Positions 37,119 through 50,064 of a DNA stretch of 64,000 bases are shown here, piece after piece; within the stretch, counting starts at the first letter, position 1; the number at the start of each line of letters is the position of its first letter. This DNA is from Gari tellinella. Taxonomy: Eukaryota > Mollusca > Bivalvia > Cardiida > Psammobiidae. The translations under genes and the position numbers were made by a program. Under the pieces are notes generated by a model. That model was not told the DNA's origin and did no database searches. It saw nothing but the letters and a program-made list of their open reading frames with translations. The stretch is taken from positions 51,871,083-51,935,082 of the forward strand of contig OV277857.1 in the NCBI GenBank assembly GCA_922989275.2, read 5' to 3'.

Positions 37119-38117
37119 CTGTAAAACATCATTATCGTCAAGCACTTTTGCTGCAAACATATCGCCTGCTCGAAAACTATATCGTTTGTTTTTATTTGCA
37201 AATTCTAAAAATCTACGTAGTTTAAACTTAGTGTATATATACGACTGTCAAACAGTTTAGATTCTGTCAGACGTCAGGTTACATGGCATCTATTGTGGAA
37301 CCAAACTTTTTGTATATATTAGTGTTGTCAATGCACGGCACTGAAAGGGACTTTTGGAGAGAGCTAATGATTCACACATAACGAAACAAAGAGACACATA
37401 TGAACACACACAGATAGGTAACAAGAAAAGAGAAACATAGACAGAGAAAGATTGACTATAATTGTAACGTTGGAAATAAACATATTAAAATACAATTTAT
37501 TAACAGTTATATACAAGCACCAGACCTCATCGGACTATGTTATACGTAACTTTACAGAGACGAATAACCAAACGGTGTGTTTACAAAACCCGAAACTTCT
37601 CAACTAGGCATTATTTGGCATTATTGTGCATATGGCGTACAAAATATTTGATCGGTTTTAAAACATCCTCAAGAAAAAACACTGACTAATAATGTTTTAG
37701 ATTTTTCTGTCGCTTTTTCTACTCCGACATAACGCAGATTATCCCCTTAATTTAAACTTCCATACCTACACATGCATTGCCAGATACGAGTGTATCTGTG
37801 TATGAGGTAGCTAAAGCGTCGGCACAATTTTAGGGCATATCTTGTTTTCTCTTATCGGCACGGATTCGACCGCGACAAGGCTGATTATTTTTGTTTTATT
37901 ATAAATCATTTTCCTAAACAAATATATATGTATTTGTATCAGCACCTGGCATCAATTGGCAACAGAGAAGTTGTTTAGACAAAACTAGGTTTTCAATCTA
38001 TTTGATAATCTAAGCTTTCAAATTTTAGTATACTTTCAAAGTAACAACTTATATGAAAAATTAATCAGTTTCGATTCAGAAAAAGGAAAACCGATAAGAG
38101 AGATGACACATGCTGAC

Positions 38118-38241
38118 CATGTAGATCCCACCAGATTTGTATGCAATATCATCGTGCTGTTGCTGTACAGTAGCGTTATGAACTTGCTGTCTTCATTCGG
38201 CGTTGGGCTTATAAATATATGCGTGTTGTTTCTGCCATTTG
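38118..38241 (-). CDS. Exon 10: fused linker plus A exon of module 2
   Basis: This 124-nt exon runs phase 1 to 2. The acceptor atattttttgcag is strong, but the donor gtcagc is weak. I chose it because it gives ACATG before the splice, as in exon 27, and keeps phase 2. It encodes NTHIFISPTPNEDS, then FITLLYSNSTMILHT. The PxPxxxS signature matches other A exons, but both conserved cysteines are absent. The linker and A parts are not separated by an intron here. Confidence 0.7.
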
Positions 38242-40170
38242 CTGCAAAAAATATTTCAATATTTATACTCAGCGCTCATTCAGTAAATTCACTGCATTGG
38301 TAATAGCAAATTTGCATTTAAAAAATTTGAATCGATCCAGAGCAGATGTCGGGTAACTCGGTGCCCGATCCGGATCCAACTTATTTGAACTAAATACGGA
38401 TGTTTCCTTATTTCAATATTTAGATAATTGAGACCAGGTGACAATGTTGACTTAACAATTGTGTTGGCAATGAAAAAGAGTAAACGCTAAAATTAAAAGA
38501 TTTTCAGACATTGTATTTAGTCGAATGTTACACTTGCAAACTTGCAATATACGTATTATAAAAAGAATACATACAAAACGCGCCAAGATAAATCAATACT
38601 TATTGGCAGTCTTTGACACGACACCTTGTCTTCAAGTACACCGTTTTGTAATGCGATATATCTGGTTTTCATATATTATTCATAGACATAAAGGTATAAT
38701 GAATATAACATTTAAATGATAATGATATATAAAGAATATTCCGATGTGTCACTGTTTGTTTCAATTTTGTTTTTCACAATTTTAGGAGATTTAAGCAGAA
38801 CAAACACAATATTTGTAGAATTCGGATTCCGTGATAACTCTTAAATCGCTATTTAAAGTCCAATTTGACGCTTTTAAAAAACAAAGACCAATCAGATAAA
38901 GCCTGAAGGACAATAATCATTCTAATCTGAGTCTGAAATCTTCCACTGGAATTTTTTTTATAATATATCAGCCAATGTAATTCTTCTTGTTAGGTGAAAT
39001 TTTGACATATGAATATAAAGCGGTCAAATAGTTAACAATCAGAATGTCTGTGCTGGCAGTGACATTGACGTATAATATTAGTATATCAAAAGATATGGAG
39101 ACACTCACAATGGAAATGTATATTGTCTAATCCGTTTTATAATAGAGTAATGAGATTAAAAAAAACTATGGTGGTAAAGAGCTAAGACAGTGAAACAGTA
39201 CGGTTATTAAATCTCTGAAAATGTTGTTTCCTTGGATCTGCTACGATTGTCATCAATTACGCATTTGCTACTGTGATGGCGTCATAACACGTATAACATA
39301 TTCACTGCCATACTATCGTCTGCTCGCAAACATATCGGATGATTTTATTTTCAAAGTTTAGAATTTCATGCAGTTTTGACTTAATTATAACACTGTAACA
39401 TAGTTATGCGGCGTCTGATCTGGATGCATACGGCTTGTATGTTATGTTAATATTATCGAGATTGGCACAAAGGGTTATGGCAGGCTTATTTCAAAGTGTT
39501 CCCGACAAACTATTAAGGTCCTATGAAGGATGGCGAGTATCAAAACATTCAACCCTAATGTCGTTTATACACGTCATTACAAACGGTACACTTATATAGA
39601 GTACACTATAGGAATAAACAACCTATTTTTGCCTTTAACGACGGTATGAACCAATTAGCTTTTCGGGGGTAAGTTTCGTAAAGGTCCGGTATACGATAAA
39701 AATACCCACCGAAGCTAATGGGTTCATACAGTCGTAAATGACAAAAAATATGTCGTTATTCCTTATATTTAATTTTTTATCTTCTGCATTGCCTATTGAA
39801 TGTGTATTTTAAACCAGATTTGTTTTCATGTATATGAATATATAAGATACCGGCCAAATATGTTTGATAGATGTAAACGCGATGTAAAAGCCCTTCGATC
39901 TCCAAATATGGAATGAACAGTAATCTCAAATACATGTATTGTACTTGCAACTTACAAATTCAGGCTTTACCCAGTAAACTTTCTCTCTGTGCTTTAAGAA
40001 CGCTCGTAAGAAACTAAACGAAAAGTTTAACCTGAATATCCACCATCAATATACAGAGCGGATGTAGATATATAGTATTGTTCTATGCAACATGTCGATT
40101 AACAAATGACGATTATTTTAGGTAAACAGGTACAATTTCCGGAAAGAACAAGCATGCAGTTTATACTTAC
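38242..40170. other. Intron 9; MITE at 39616-39760
   Basis: An inverted repeat gacggtatgaaccaattagc / gctaatgggttcatac lies at 39640-39745. Small gatcagacg-family fragments are at 38330-38395 and 39400-39440. No exon seen. Confidence 0.5.
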
Positions 40171-40217
40171 GTCTTCCCCTGTACTTAATTTTCAGACACA
40201 GTCGATCTTGTGTGAAG
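40171..40217 (-). CDS. Exon 9: C exon of module 1
   Basis: This 47-nt exon runs phase 2 to 1, with acceptor tgataccag and donor gtaagtat. It encodes FTQDRLCLKIKYRGR. The x-C-x-hydrophobic-x-V/I core is the last strand of the module, as in the other C exons. Thirty-four of its 47 nt lie inside the first unit of a three-copy tandem repeat (40184-40930), so two broken copies of this exon follow upstream in the intron. Confidence 0.75.
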
Positions 40218-40930
40218 CTGGTATCATAGAAAGAAGACAACATAGTATAAACACTGACTTGATCCGATCACAAAGTTGTTTATTGCTAAATAAAGAACAC
40301 AAATTGGAGGAGCATTAATTGCTTTCCAAAGATAGCGTTTGGGCTAAAACATGCTATTGCTAAAAATTCTGGTCTTATTTTACAGAAGAGAATTCGTAGG
40401 TTACCCGACAAATTTGACGAGTTTAGGTATCTAAAGAGTACTTAATTTTCAGACACAGTCGATCTCGTGTGAAGCTGGTGGCAGAGAAAGTCGACAATAT
40501 ATCATAAACACTGACTTGATCCGATCACAAATAAAGCACTTAAAGTGGAGGAGCATTAATTGCTTTCCAATTAATAGCATTTGGGCTAAGACATATGCTA
40601 TTGCTAAAACTTCTGGTCTGTTTTACAGAAGCAAGCTCGTAGGTTACCCGGCAAATTTGACGAGTTAAGGTATCCAACAGTACTTGATTTTTAGACACTG
40701 TCGATCTTGTGTGAAGTTGGTGGCATAGAAAAAGGAAACCAGATCATAAACATTGACATGATCCTATCACAAAGCTGTTAATTGCATAATAAAGCACACA
40801 AGTGGAGGAACATTAATTGCTTTCCAATTATGGCGTTTGGACTAAAACATATGCTATTGCTAACAATTCTGGTCTGTTTTTACCGAAGTGAGCTCGTAGG
40901 TTATCCGACACATTTGACGAGTTAAGGTGA
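40184..40930. repeat. Three-copy tandem repeat of about 245 bp including part of exon 9
   Basis: Units begin near 40184, 40441 and 40683, each opening with cttaattttcagacac or a close variant. Shared internal landmarks include gtgtgaagctggtgg, gaggagcattaattgc and tttgacgagttaaggt. Each unit contains most of exon 9 in antisense, but only the first has the following splice donor. The third has lost the AG acceptor. Confidence 0.85.
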
Positions 40931-41464
40931 AGAGTATGAGAAAATAAATTCTTTATTACAATATGAGCATTGCTATACACTGTTTTCTTCTATCCTGTCA
41001 TTTGTGGCTGAAAATACGATGATTACGTGTGCGCATATTTTGTAATTTAGCAAATGACAAATGTATTCCATGTTTTAGGCCTACCGACGAGCGAAAGAGA
41101 GTAACAGTGAAACGTACATTTGACCTATGCAAACAGTGCATAACGATACGCGAGGGCTCCTACATGGGTCCCCTGATCCAGGTCTGCACTTTTTTGTCAG
41201 TTCGCAAGAAGCTGTTAAAAACAACCCTAATATTAAAAGGGGACTTCACTGGAAACTGGAATTGTTTAGTGAAAGTTTCAAGTGTGCATAAGTTAAAAGT
41301 TAAACAATCAGGTTGGAATCGGTTTCCGTTCAGATGGTGGATTGTAATCGGAATAATCCAATATGTTTGCAAATACATTCATACTCAAGCTAAACATGAC
41401 CATGACTTAGTTGTTGGTTCAGCGGCCGTAAAAGGAAAACGATTATTATATCATACTGGCTTAC

Positions 41465-41641
41465 CCGGCTACGGCTTTGAGACACACGTATTCTTTTTTT
41501 GTAATCGTTCCACCCAGAATCGTCACATCTGCCGTATATAAACCAGTTAGGCCAGGAATATACTTCACCTCCGTTACCATTCCAACTGTACTGTTCTTCA
41601 AATCTTCAGAAATGCGATCTATACTTATCGTTGGAGAAACG
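41465..41641 (-). CDS. Exon 8: B exon of module 1
   Basis: This 177-nt exon runs phase 2 to 2, with acceptor cttctttaag and donor gtaagcca. It starts VSPTISIDRISED and ends ITKKEYVCLKAVAG. The alternating hydrophobic stretch LYTADVTIL followed by YVCLKA is the recurring end of B exons (compare HKFCLHT and KSVCVDA). The opposite strand carries an overlapping 170-codon open frame, which I regard as a shadow. Confidence 0.8.
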
Positions 41642-42814
41642 CTTAAAGAAGAAATGTAAAGAAATGCAGCCCTCCCGATTTCTCATGTATATACAAGCCA
41701 CTGTCTTGGTTCTTTGAATTTCGTTACGTATTCACTATCACACTGATATCACATTATACATTCATTGTCTAAATATCGTATACTTGCATACATTTCGTCT
41801 GTTATTATACATGTACACTCAGAGGATCTTCTAACCAATCACTTTTTAAACTCAAATTTATCGAAACAGGAAATGGCACACTGATGAAATCAGTTTTGTT
41901 TCAAATACTAGGTTGAATGTTCATTGAATAGAATTATTGAATTTTGAGTCTCTCTCTACGTTACGTCACACTTCCAAATTCGGCGATTAAGGTATTTTGC
42001 ACGTGCAAAGCGTATATGGGGACATTGGTAAACACGACTTTTGATTATTTATTGGTCATTATTAATCATCCTAACCGAAAAAACATTAAACATGTCGAAA
42101 ATGCGGATTGTACTAATCACAAGAGCACTCGAAATGTTGTATTCAGAGCGTACGTGAAACACGTCATGGACATTTTACGTCCTTGGTGTCCTAAATCGTT
42201 TACATAAGCTAAATATTAAACATCAATATCTTAGTTCACCAACTGCAACGCACTTTAACATGTTGTTCGCCAATATGTTTTGAGACAATTTTGTCTGACC
42301 TGAAGTGTAGAAACTAACGTCATTAGCGCCTACAGATGAAAACTCACTATATGGAATCTTTCATGTTGGTCACTACACATTCGCTTGAATGTTTCCTCGC
42401 ATCTACGGGGATTGTTCGCGCATGTCTGGACCGTCGAATATGTCAAAATAACGTAACCTAACTGCGTTAACGATATCAACGCCAATCGTTTAAATGCAAA
42501 CGTTTAACTTGGCGGCTCAAAATTCACCTTTTTATTGACACATTAACATTGCACGTCGCTGAAACCGTTTAGGGTGGCATTATTTAAATATTCTGCCACT
42601 GCTGACAGCTAGTGGTATTTTTGGTGTTTACATATTATAAGAAAACATACCAGGAGTTGCCTCAGTATTCTTATTTCAATGCCAGTTGACAATATTCCAT
42701 CAATACTTAGATAGTAATTGTTCAAAATAATCATTTAAGTATGGCACCAATGTCGCGTTGAAAGCTGGTAGCCCAACAGACAAATGCCATTCATGACATT
42801 GTGGCTTGTCATTT

Positions 42815-45800
42815 TAGGGCTAGATTACTATTTAATTCATATTTGCCATAATTCGGAATCAATTTCAATGAAACTTTTCTTCCTGTTATAGCCCGGGGCA
42901 TAAGGTCGATAATTTGCCAAAATACTTCAAATAATGATGCAAGCAAGGGACTTTCTACAATTAGTGTTTAGACATATCTTATCCTAAAAAACCCGTTAGC
43001 CACTTCAATTTCCCTGGCAGATTCAAGATGGCGGCCATTTTCAAAATGGCTGCCATTTCAAGTTTACATAAGTTATGTCGTTATTGCCAGTCTAATGTAC
43101 ATACAAAAACGCACGCAAAACTAACACTTTTGAGATGTAAAATATAAATCATCAATTGTGGATCGCAGAATATTGCTAATTATTCAAGATGGCCGCCCAA
43201 AAATCAAAATGGCGGCCATTTTCACTCTTTTTTCGTTGTTATAAGAGCACTTGTATTTCTGAAGGATTATTAAAGTACATTTCCACGGATTGTGTGTTCA
43301 TTGTTCTGTCCTAATACTATGTAAAGCTATTGAAGTATATACATTTGTTTTATGCATGATTTCCGAGACAATTTTAACGTTCAAAATTTCTAATAACACT
43401 AAGATTTTTCATTTTGTAACATTGCTTTTTTTTTTTTATCTAAAATAGACTTGTCGGATTTTGGGGAAATAACATTCCTAGAGGCATTTTTGGGAAAAGT
43501 TGACAGATCACATTTTTGCCATAATGTAGGCATGCTAAATCCATTTCTATTGTCTTTCACTCTCTCCCACGAGGCTGAAAGCCCAAAAATGATATAAAAA
43601 AAAAATGGCCACCAAAACACTTCTTTTCGTTATTATTTCCGATCTTTCGGGAATCCAATACTCATAGTATTTACTCCTCCTAAACAACATTGCTGGGTAC
43701 AACCATACGTTACAGGAACATTATTTGGGCTAATTTCTTTCAAAGGACTGATTCAATAAAGTGCTCTGATTGCCATGGCAACCAATGTGAAAAACTTGTA
43801 AAATCTTCAAAATATTTTCTTGTAAAAACACCAGACACAGAGGTTAGATATTTGATATATTGTATTTACTAGCAGATCTCAATCAAGTTTATTCATATCA
43901 TATTCTTTCATCTAAATTGTAATAGGGTAACAATACGCTGAAAGCCATATTTTAATATATTGTAATATGCAGAAACTGTATTGCAACATATAGCAATAAA
44001 CTAGCGTCCTTCAAAATGAGTGTTACTTTGGCATTTTCTTGAAATCTATATGTAAGATTTTTGTCTTAATAGATCATTTTAAAGGCCAATTTCGTGCGGG
44101 TTTGACAACTTATCATGCAAGTCAATATTCTTATTTTACACGGTCTAAATTTGGTGAAAATAACACAACACGAATGGCACTATAACCATGCATGTTATAG
44201 AGTTTGAAACTACTATTGTGATGCATTGAAGGGCCAAATATAGTTTTATACTTTAATGTGTCAACATTTATGTTGTTGTGTTGTTATGCGAACGTTTCAA
44301 AACAAAGTTATCAAATTTAGTACAGTTTGACGATGAATACTATATTCATATACATTTTATAGTTGATAGATTAACAACTTAGTTATTGAGAAATATAAAA
44401 CATTTTAGTTTGTTGTAAAACTGTATCCTGTTTAAGATGAAATTGAAAAATAAATCATTTATTCGTATACAAGTTGATATAATCAATAAACAAATGTAAG
44501 ATATTTTTTGCATTTTTCAAGTTATATTATACATTTTGATGCATGCTTTAATTTTACAATAAAAGTAGGTGAAACACACATCTCAAATTTATTAATACTA
44601 TTCAATTCAATGTATTAAGTGTTGGTGGCCTAAAACATAGTAAATTCCAGCTAGTTCGACATTTAAAAGCGTTATGGCACATTTTCTAAGCTATATAATA
44701 TAGCAATATGATTGAATTCTCTAGCAAATAAGGCCAGTGCCTATTGCTGTCAAACATTGATGCCTATTTTCCACAACAAAGATAACTGTTGTTGTCAATT
44801 TATTATGCATCGATGTATCCGCAAGAAATGCGCTTTTCAACGATGTAATACACATGATTATTTTACATGTGTGCAAAAGTAAAATAATTTTGGAATGACC
44901 CTCGTAAGTAAAGAGGTCCTGCCTCGGGGTCAATAGCTTGACATAGACTTATCGCATATAGAAAAATATGCTTCACAAAATTCCTAAACCCAAAGCTCAA
45001 ATATTTGATATAAAAAGCAAAGCATAGTAGACCTCTACATAGTTTGTTAAAAGCATTGTAGTCTGGATGCAGTAAATAACCCCACCAATAGGTCACTAGC
45101 TTTACATAGATTTAAAAAGGAAACCTAAAGAAATCTTATCTAAACCTTATAGCCAAAGCTTCATTTTTAGTGCAGATATTTCGCCTAGAAGACCTCTATC
45201 AACTTTATTAAAATCATGACCTATGTTATATTGATGATCGAGTTCAACCTTGTTACTTTCTAAATCAATGACGTATGTGCACTCTTTGCTTGCTCATGAT
45301 TCTTCATCGTACTTTGTACATAATCAGCTGACTTCGGGGCCTGCCATAATTCAATGTCTTAGAGCTGAAGGTCCACTGTGATGCAAAGTGCACCCCATTG
45401 CCTTTGATGATTGCATTCGCCTGTTCGTGAGCTTGGTCTATTGCTAGGGTTGAGCATTGTCTCATTAAGGATGTTGTGGTCTTAGTGTTACCAATAATTC
45501 CTGCTCCTTATATTTATTTATCAATTCTTGGATTTTAACTGGATCAGTATGGTTGAATCATCACTTAGGTTTCATCACTACAACGTTTCCATTTCAGAAA
45601 GTCATGGAACGCTTCTATTGATAGCTGCATGGTGCATTTTATTCACATATATTTGCCCATACAGCACAAGTTAAACCTTTCTATAACAATTCCATCCTTA
45701 CAACACACACATCCTTACAAAACAAAACATATTTGTCTACGGCTGGGTATTGTTGTAGCGATTCAGCAGTGTAGCTGTCATGTCAACATATTACCAATGA

Positions 45801-47520
45801 AAAATTAGTTTTTGAAAAAGTGTTCTAACCATAATGCGAAACATCCTATAAGTAAATTTTGTCCAGAATGACGTAGTAGACCTTGTTCTGGTTAGTTAAA
45901 ATCAGAGCCCTAGTATTAGAATTGGCAACCATTGTTGTAAGGAGGAATCGTTGAAAGGGGGACTATTGTAGGGAGACAATAAAGCTTTAGGGTGTTGACA
46001 TGAATAATCTTTTAAGTATTCAAATAAAAGTCCATGTAAACCCATAAAACTATACATACCAAATTCTAAAACTAGCGCTATGAATTTAACAAAGTTGATA
46101 TATGTCTTCAAGGCGATACTCTACAATATAAAACGAAGTTCTGGACTAAAAGGTTTTTGATAAGATTTTTTTTATATAGTTTCCTATTTAAATCTATGTA
46201 AAGCTAGTGACCCATGGGCGGGTTGATTAATTACTCCCGGGATATAATGCTTTTAACTACTGGGTATAGGTCTACTACGTTATACTTTACATCAAATATC
46301 TAACTTTGCGCTAATCCTATATACGATACGTCTTTGTAAGGCTGTTAATCCAGGCGCTGGACCAATTTACTTATATTGCAATACAGTTTCTCTGTATTGC
46401 AATATATTACAATATGGTTTTCAGCGTATTTTATACCACAATATTCTTGATGAAGGAATATGTTATGAATAAACTTGATTGAGGCCTGCTTGGTATTACT
46501 ATACATAACATATCTAAGTTCCGGACTTTGTGGATAATATTTTTTTAAATTGTGCAGGCTTTTTTAATGTTGTCGCCATGGCAACCAGAGTGTTTTATTG
46601 AATCAATTCGTTTAAAGAGATTTGGCTAAAAAATGTCCATCTTGAGTCTGTAATCAGTCATGTGGTTTAGGAGGAGCACATGTAATATGTGTGTTTGATC
46701 CCCGAATGATCGTATATAATAACGAAAATAATTGTTTTGGCGGCCATTTTGTTGTTTTTCATGGGAGAATGTGACAGATAGCAGGAATAGATTCAGCACA
46801 CCTTAATTGTGGTAAAAAGGAGGTATGTCAACTTTCCTTTAAAAAAGCCATTTCCCAAAAGTCCGGCAAAATTATTTTAGAAATAAATCATAGTTTCAAA
46901 ATGAAATCATGTGAAGGAATTTCGTTAGTATCTTCGTGTTATAAGGTAGTGTGGACGTGGAAATCGTATTGGAATTAATGCATTAAACAAATGTATAGAC
47001 TTTAATAACTTTAAATAGTAGTTTAAAAATCATAAAAGTTTACACATGGCCCGAGGAAAAGTTCTTTAAAAATTCTTCAAAATTACATGTGGTTTAAGTA
47101 CAATTGAAAATAGTGAAAATGGCCGCCATTTTGAATTTTTGGCTACCATCTTGAACAAATAGCAATATTTCGTAATCCACAATTGATGATTTTCATTTTA
47201 CATCTCATACATGTTAGTATTGTGTGACTTTTCGAACTGGCACGGATATAACCATAACGACTTAACTTATACAAAATGGAAATGGCGGCCATTTTCAAAA
47301 TGGCCGCCATCTTGAATCTGCCAGGGAAATTAAAGTGGCTAACGGCTTTTTTCGGTTGACAATGGTCATGTTAGTAAACCTGCAAAGTGGTTTGCTTGCA
47401 TCATGAAATGAAGTATTTTTCGACTTATGCCCCGGGCTATTATAAAACATCTTCATCTCATGGAAAATGTAAATTTTGTCAACCGGATTAATTAGTTTTT
47501 AGAGTAGCACCTTTAAATCT
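42815..47520. mobile_element. Giant imperfect palindrome, probable large inverted-repeat transposon
   Basis: The left arm (42815 to about 45180) and right arm (about 45850 to 47520) are inverted copies over many landmarks. Examples are tagcccggggcataag (42892) and cttatgccccgggcta (about 47425), caagatggcggccattttc on both sides, and ggttgccatggcgac at about 46570 against gattgccatggcaac at 43771. The right arm is shorter, probably by deletion. It lies wholly inside the intron between exons 7 and 8. Confidence 0.7.
45255..45515 (-). pseudogene. Relic of a transposon-associated uncharacterised protein
   Basis: Minus-strand frames give AIDQAHEQANAIIKGNG and, after a frame change, GPSALRH, a stop, and IMAGPEVSADYVQS. 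I recognise the pattern HEQ-x-NA-x-(V/I)KG ... ALRRWMVAGPEVA from recurrent uncharacterised proteins in metazoan genomes. The family name and function are not known to me. It lies in the loop of the giant palindrome. Confidence 0.45.
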
Positions 47521-47807
47521 GAGTGTATATATATAAAGGTTACGGCATTTTGATTCAACAGTTTGAATCCAATTCAGGCGCCATAAGACGCGACGTCAGA
47601 TATGGATCTACTCTGTTTGCATATTTATGTCCTTATTTTAGAATGTTAGGACGTTTATACTTGAGCGTTACGCGGTGTCTTATGTGGATCAAAATCATTT
47701 ATAGTGTTGTCTAAATTGACATTGAATGCGCTAAATGAACTTACTGTTTTAATTTATCTTTACTACAGCATACCATTTTAAACGACAAACCAGAAAAGAC
47801 GCGTGAC

Positions 47808-49116
47808 TGCAAATATTACATTCGCCCATTGAAAAAAATGACGTTTAATTCTTTTGAATACAATTGATTCAAGAGGCGGGGCTTGTTGATATATTTCCCA
47901 GAGGAGGCAGGCTTATACGAATTAATTTTCGAACTCGGACAGAAGACATTTGGCGGAATTTTCAAATGGGCTGCCCAACCCAGTTATGCCTACCTATTAG
48001 CGGAAATCATGATTATCGTCTAAGGTTTTTCTTTTTCATGAGATCAATTTAAAGAGAATTGAAATAAATAACAAACAGCATTTGTCTGCATTTATTCATG
48101 TAAAACATAATCAATACATGTATATTTACCAATTTTAAAATGACGTTTTTCAAAATGACGTCATATCGGATTTTCGCGCCAAACTGTCAAATTGATGACG
48201 TTTAATGCTTACAATGGTATTTATTTTGTTGGGTTTGATTGTACACAACTTAAGTAATGCGATTATGTCTGTTTCTTTCCGGGTACTAATTATTTATATT
48301 AACAACCTCTAATATGGAGTTAACATACATACAGTTCATTTAGGAAATAAATTGATTTATTTTCGGCGTTCAAGCGAAATGAACGACAGAAAATTATCGG
48401 CAAATACCATGAATTCGCGCTAGCGATTTAATGATAAATTTGCCGATAATTTTCTGTCGTTCATTTCGCTTGATCGCCGAAACAAATCTGTTCATTTCCT
48501 ATATTTACAATGTATTTGCTGTAATTTCTAATATTAGATTAACATTTTGTAAGTATGTATGTATGTTTAATCCATATGAGAGGTTGATAACACGAATAAT
48601 GTGTACTCTATCAGAAACAGCCATGACCTAAAAACTGTAGCTGCGTACATTCGAAAGCAAAAATATAAGTCCCATTGTCTACATTCTTAGATCAACAACT
48701 TTGACAGTTTAGCGCGAAAATGACGATTTGACGTCATTGGAAGTGACATCATTTTTAAAGTAGGATAAAATATATCGGGGGTTTTGTTTGGCATAAAGGA
48801 ATGCAGACAGTTGTTGTTTATGAGGTATGTAAATTTTCTTGCAATTTATCTCATTTATAAAGAAGAATATTAATCAGGATTCATGATTTTCACTAATAGG
48901 AATGCATAGATCGGTTAAGAACAAATTTTGAAAAATTCCGCCAAATGTTTGCTGTCTCAAGTTCCAAAGATTAATTCGCAAATGAAAACTGCATATGCCC
49001 CACCTTCTCTTCGAAACTTTTCCACAAGTCCCGCCCTTTTGAGAAATGGTGTTTATACGAAATAAACACCCGTTTTGCTAATGGAATTGAATCGGGCGAT
49101 TGTAAATATTTCTTCA
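47808..49116. mobile_element. Foldback element, two arms of about 600 bp
   Basis: The centre near 48425 joins gaacgacagaaaattatcgg (48380) to its inverted copy ccgataattttctgtcgttc (48443). Further outwards, aatgacgtcatatc pairs with gatttgacgtcatt, atttggcggaattttcaaa with attttgaaaaattccgccaaat, and aggcggggctt with aagtcccgccctt. No transposase is visible. Confidence 0.85.
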
Positions 49117-49496
49117 TGAAGGTCTAACCTTAATAACTCGACTTCGCTTAAGTCGACCGCTTCCTTATTACGAAAGTCAAGGTAAGCTCTGTTCTAACTT
49201 TGACGTTTGTTCTAACAACCAGTGAATTTAGCAAACAGCTGTGTCAACGATCGTTAATGAATTATCATTTCAATACACGCTCAATGCAAGACTGGTCAGA
49301 ATAAGATCACTAACGTACCTAGTTTGTTCGTGTCCATATCATATCTAGATGCAGAATATATTCAATTCGTAATTCATATTTAGATTCAGAATATTTCTTT
49401 GCAGTGTGTTGGTAAAGAGTTTTAACTTCATCTCACAGATTATAAACTTTCAATGGACATTTTCCTTTTTTCTTTGCTTAATCATAATGTTTTGTT

Positions 49497-49530
49497 TCTG
49501 TTTGTTTGTTTGTTTGTTTGTTTGTTTCGG
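49497..49530 (+). repeat. TTTG microsatellite
   Basis: About seven consecutive tttg units. Part of an otherwise featureless intron segment. Confidence 0.9.
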
Positions 49531-50064
49531 GCTAAACGTCTTGAACTATATACATTATTTTGCCGCCAAGTCTAACCGTTTGTTTGAGCCTTTCGTGACA
49601 ACACATGTTCTATTTTAAGTATGTGGTACAAGTATGTACTATTGTTTCATATCTATATCTAAGAATCAGTGACTTAAGGTATATGTTTGCAGTGCCAATC
49701 TTAATCTCATTATTCGAATATAAGATATGATATAATAGAACAAGAACATGGCGATATATTGTGAGGACCTCAATTTAAAGTTTTACCACAGTAGAAACCT
49801 AGCTCCGCTACGTGATAGCAAGATGCTCTTCTGTAAAATAAATCAACAATGATAATAAAAACTTATGCTCATTGCATAATCAGACACCGAGTATACTCAG
49901 TTCTTGTCATATTCTTAAATGTGTGCCCGTTTTACAGAAACAAATCTACCATCTTATAAGACATTTTGTTGTCTACATTGTAATGTCGTGTGTCTGGTTT
50001 TGTTGATAATAAAGTTTTCATCGGCCCCAATCTGCCAATGTCCACTTAATACTTATACATTTAC

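Noticed and set aside
37975..38320. Hydrophobic plus-strand frame (38103-38303) as a membrane protein
   Set aside because: Antisense of exon 10. The minus-strand reading fits the A-exon pattern and the phase chain.
39960..40010. Possible 21-nt exon between gcttaag and gtaaag on the minus strand
   Set aside because: Phases do not match, and a proper C exon for module 1 was found at 40171-40217.
41029..41541. 170-codon plus-strand open frame
   Set aside because: It overlaps exon 8 on the opposite strand, which has good splice sites and module similarity. Part of the frame also covers a dispersed repeat (cctgatccaggtctgca) seen again at 56500.
42110..42195. Possible A-like exon on the minus strand (MSMTCFTYALNTTFRVL)
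   Set aside because: It could be phased 1 to 2, but it lacks the PxPxxS start, has a weak donor, and exon 7 already pairs correctly with exon 8.
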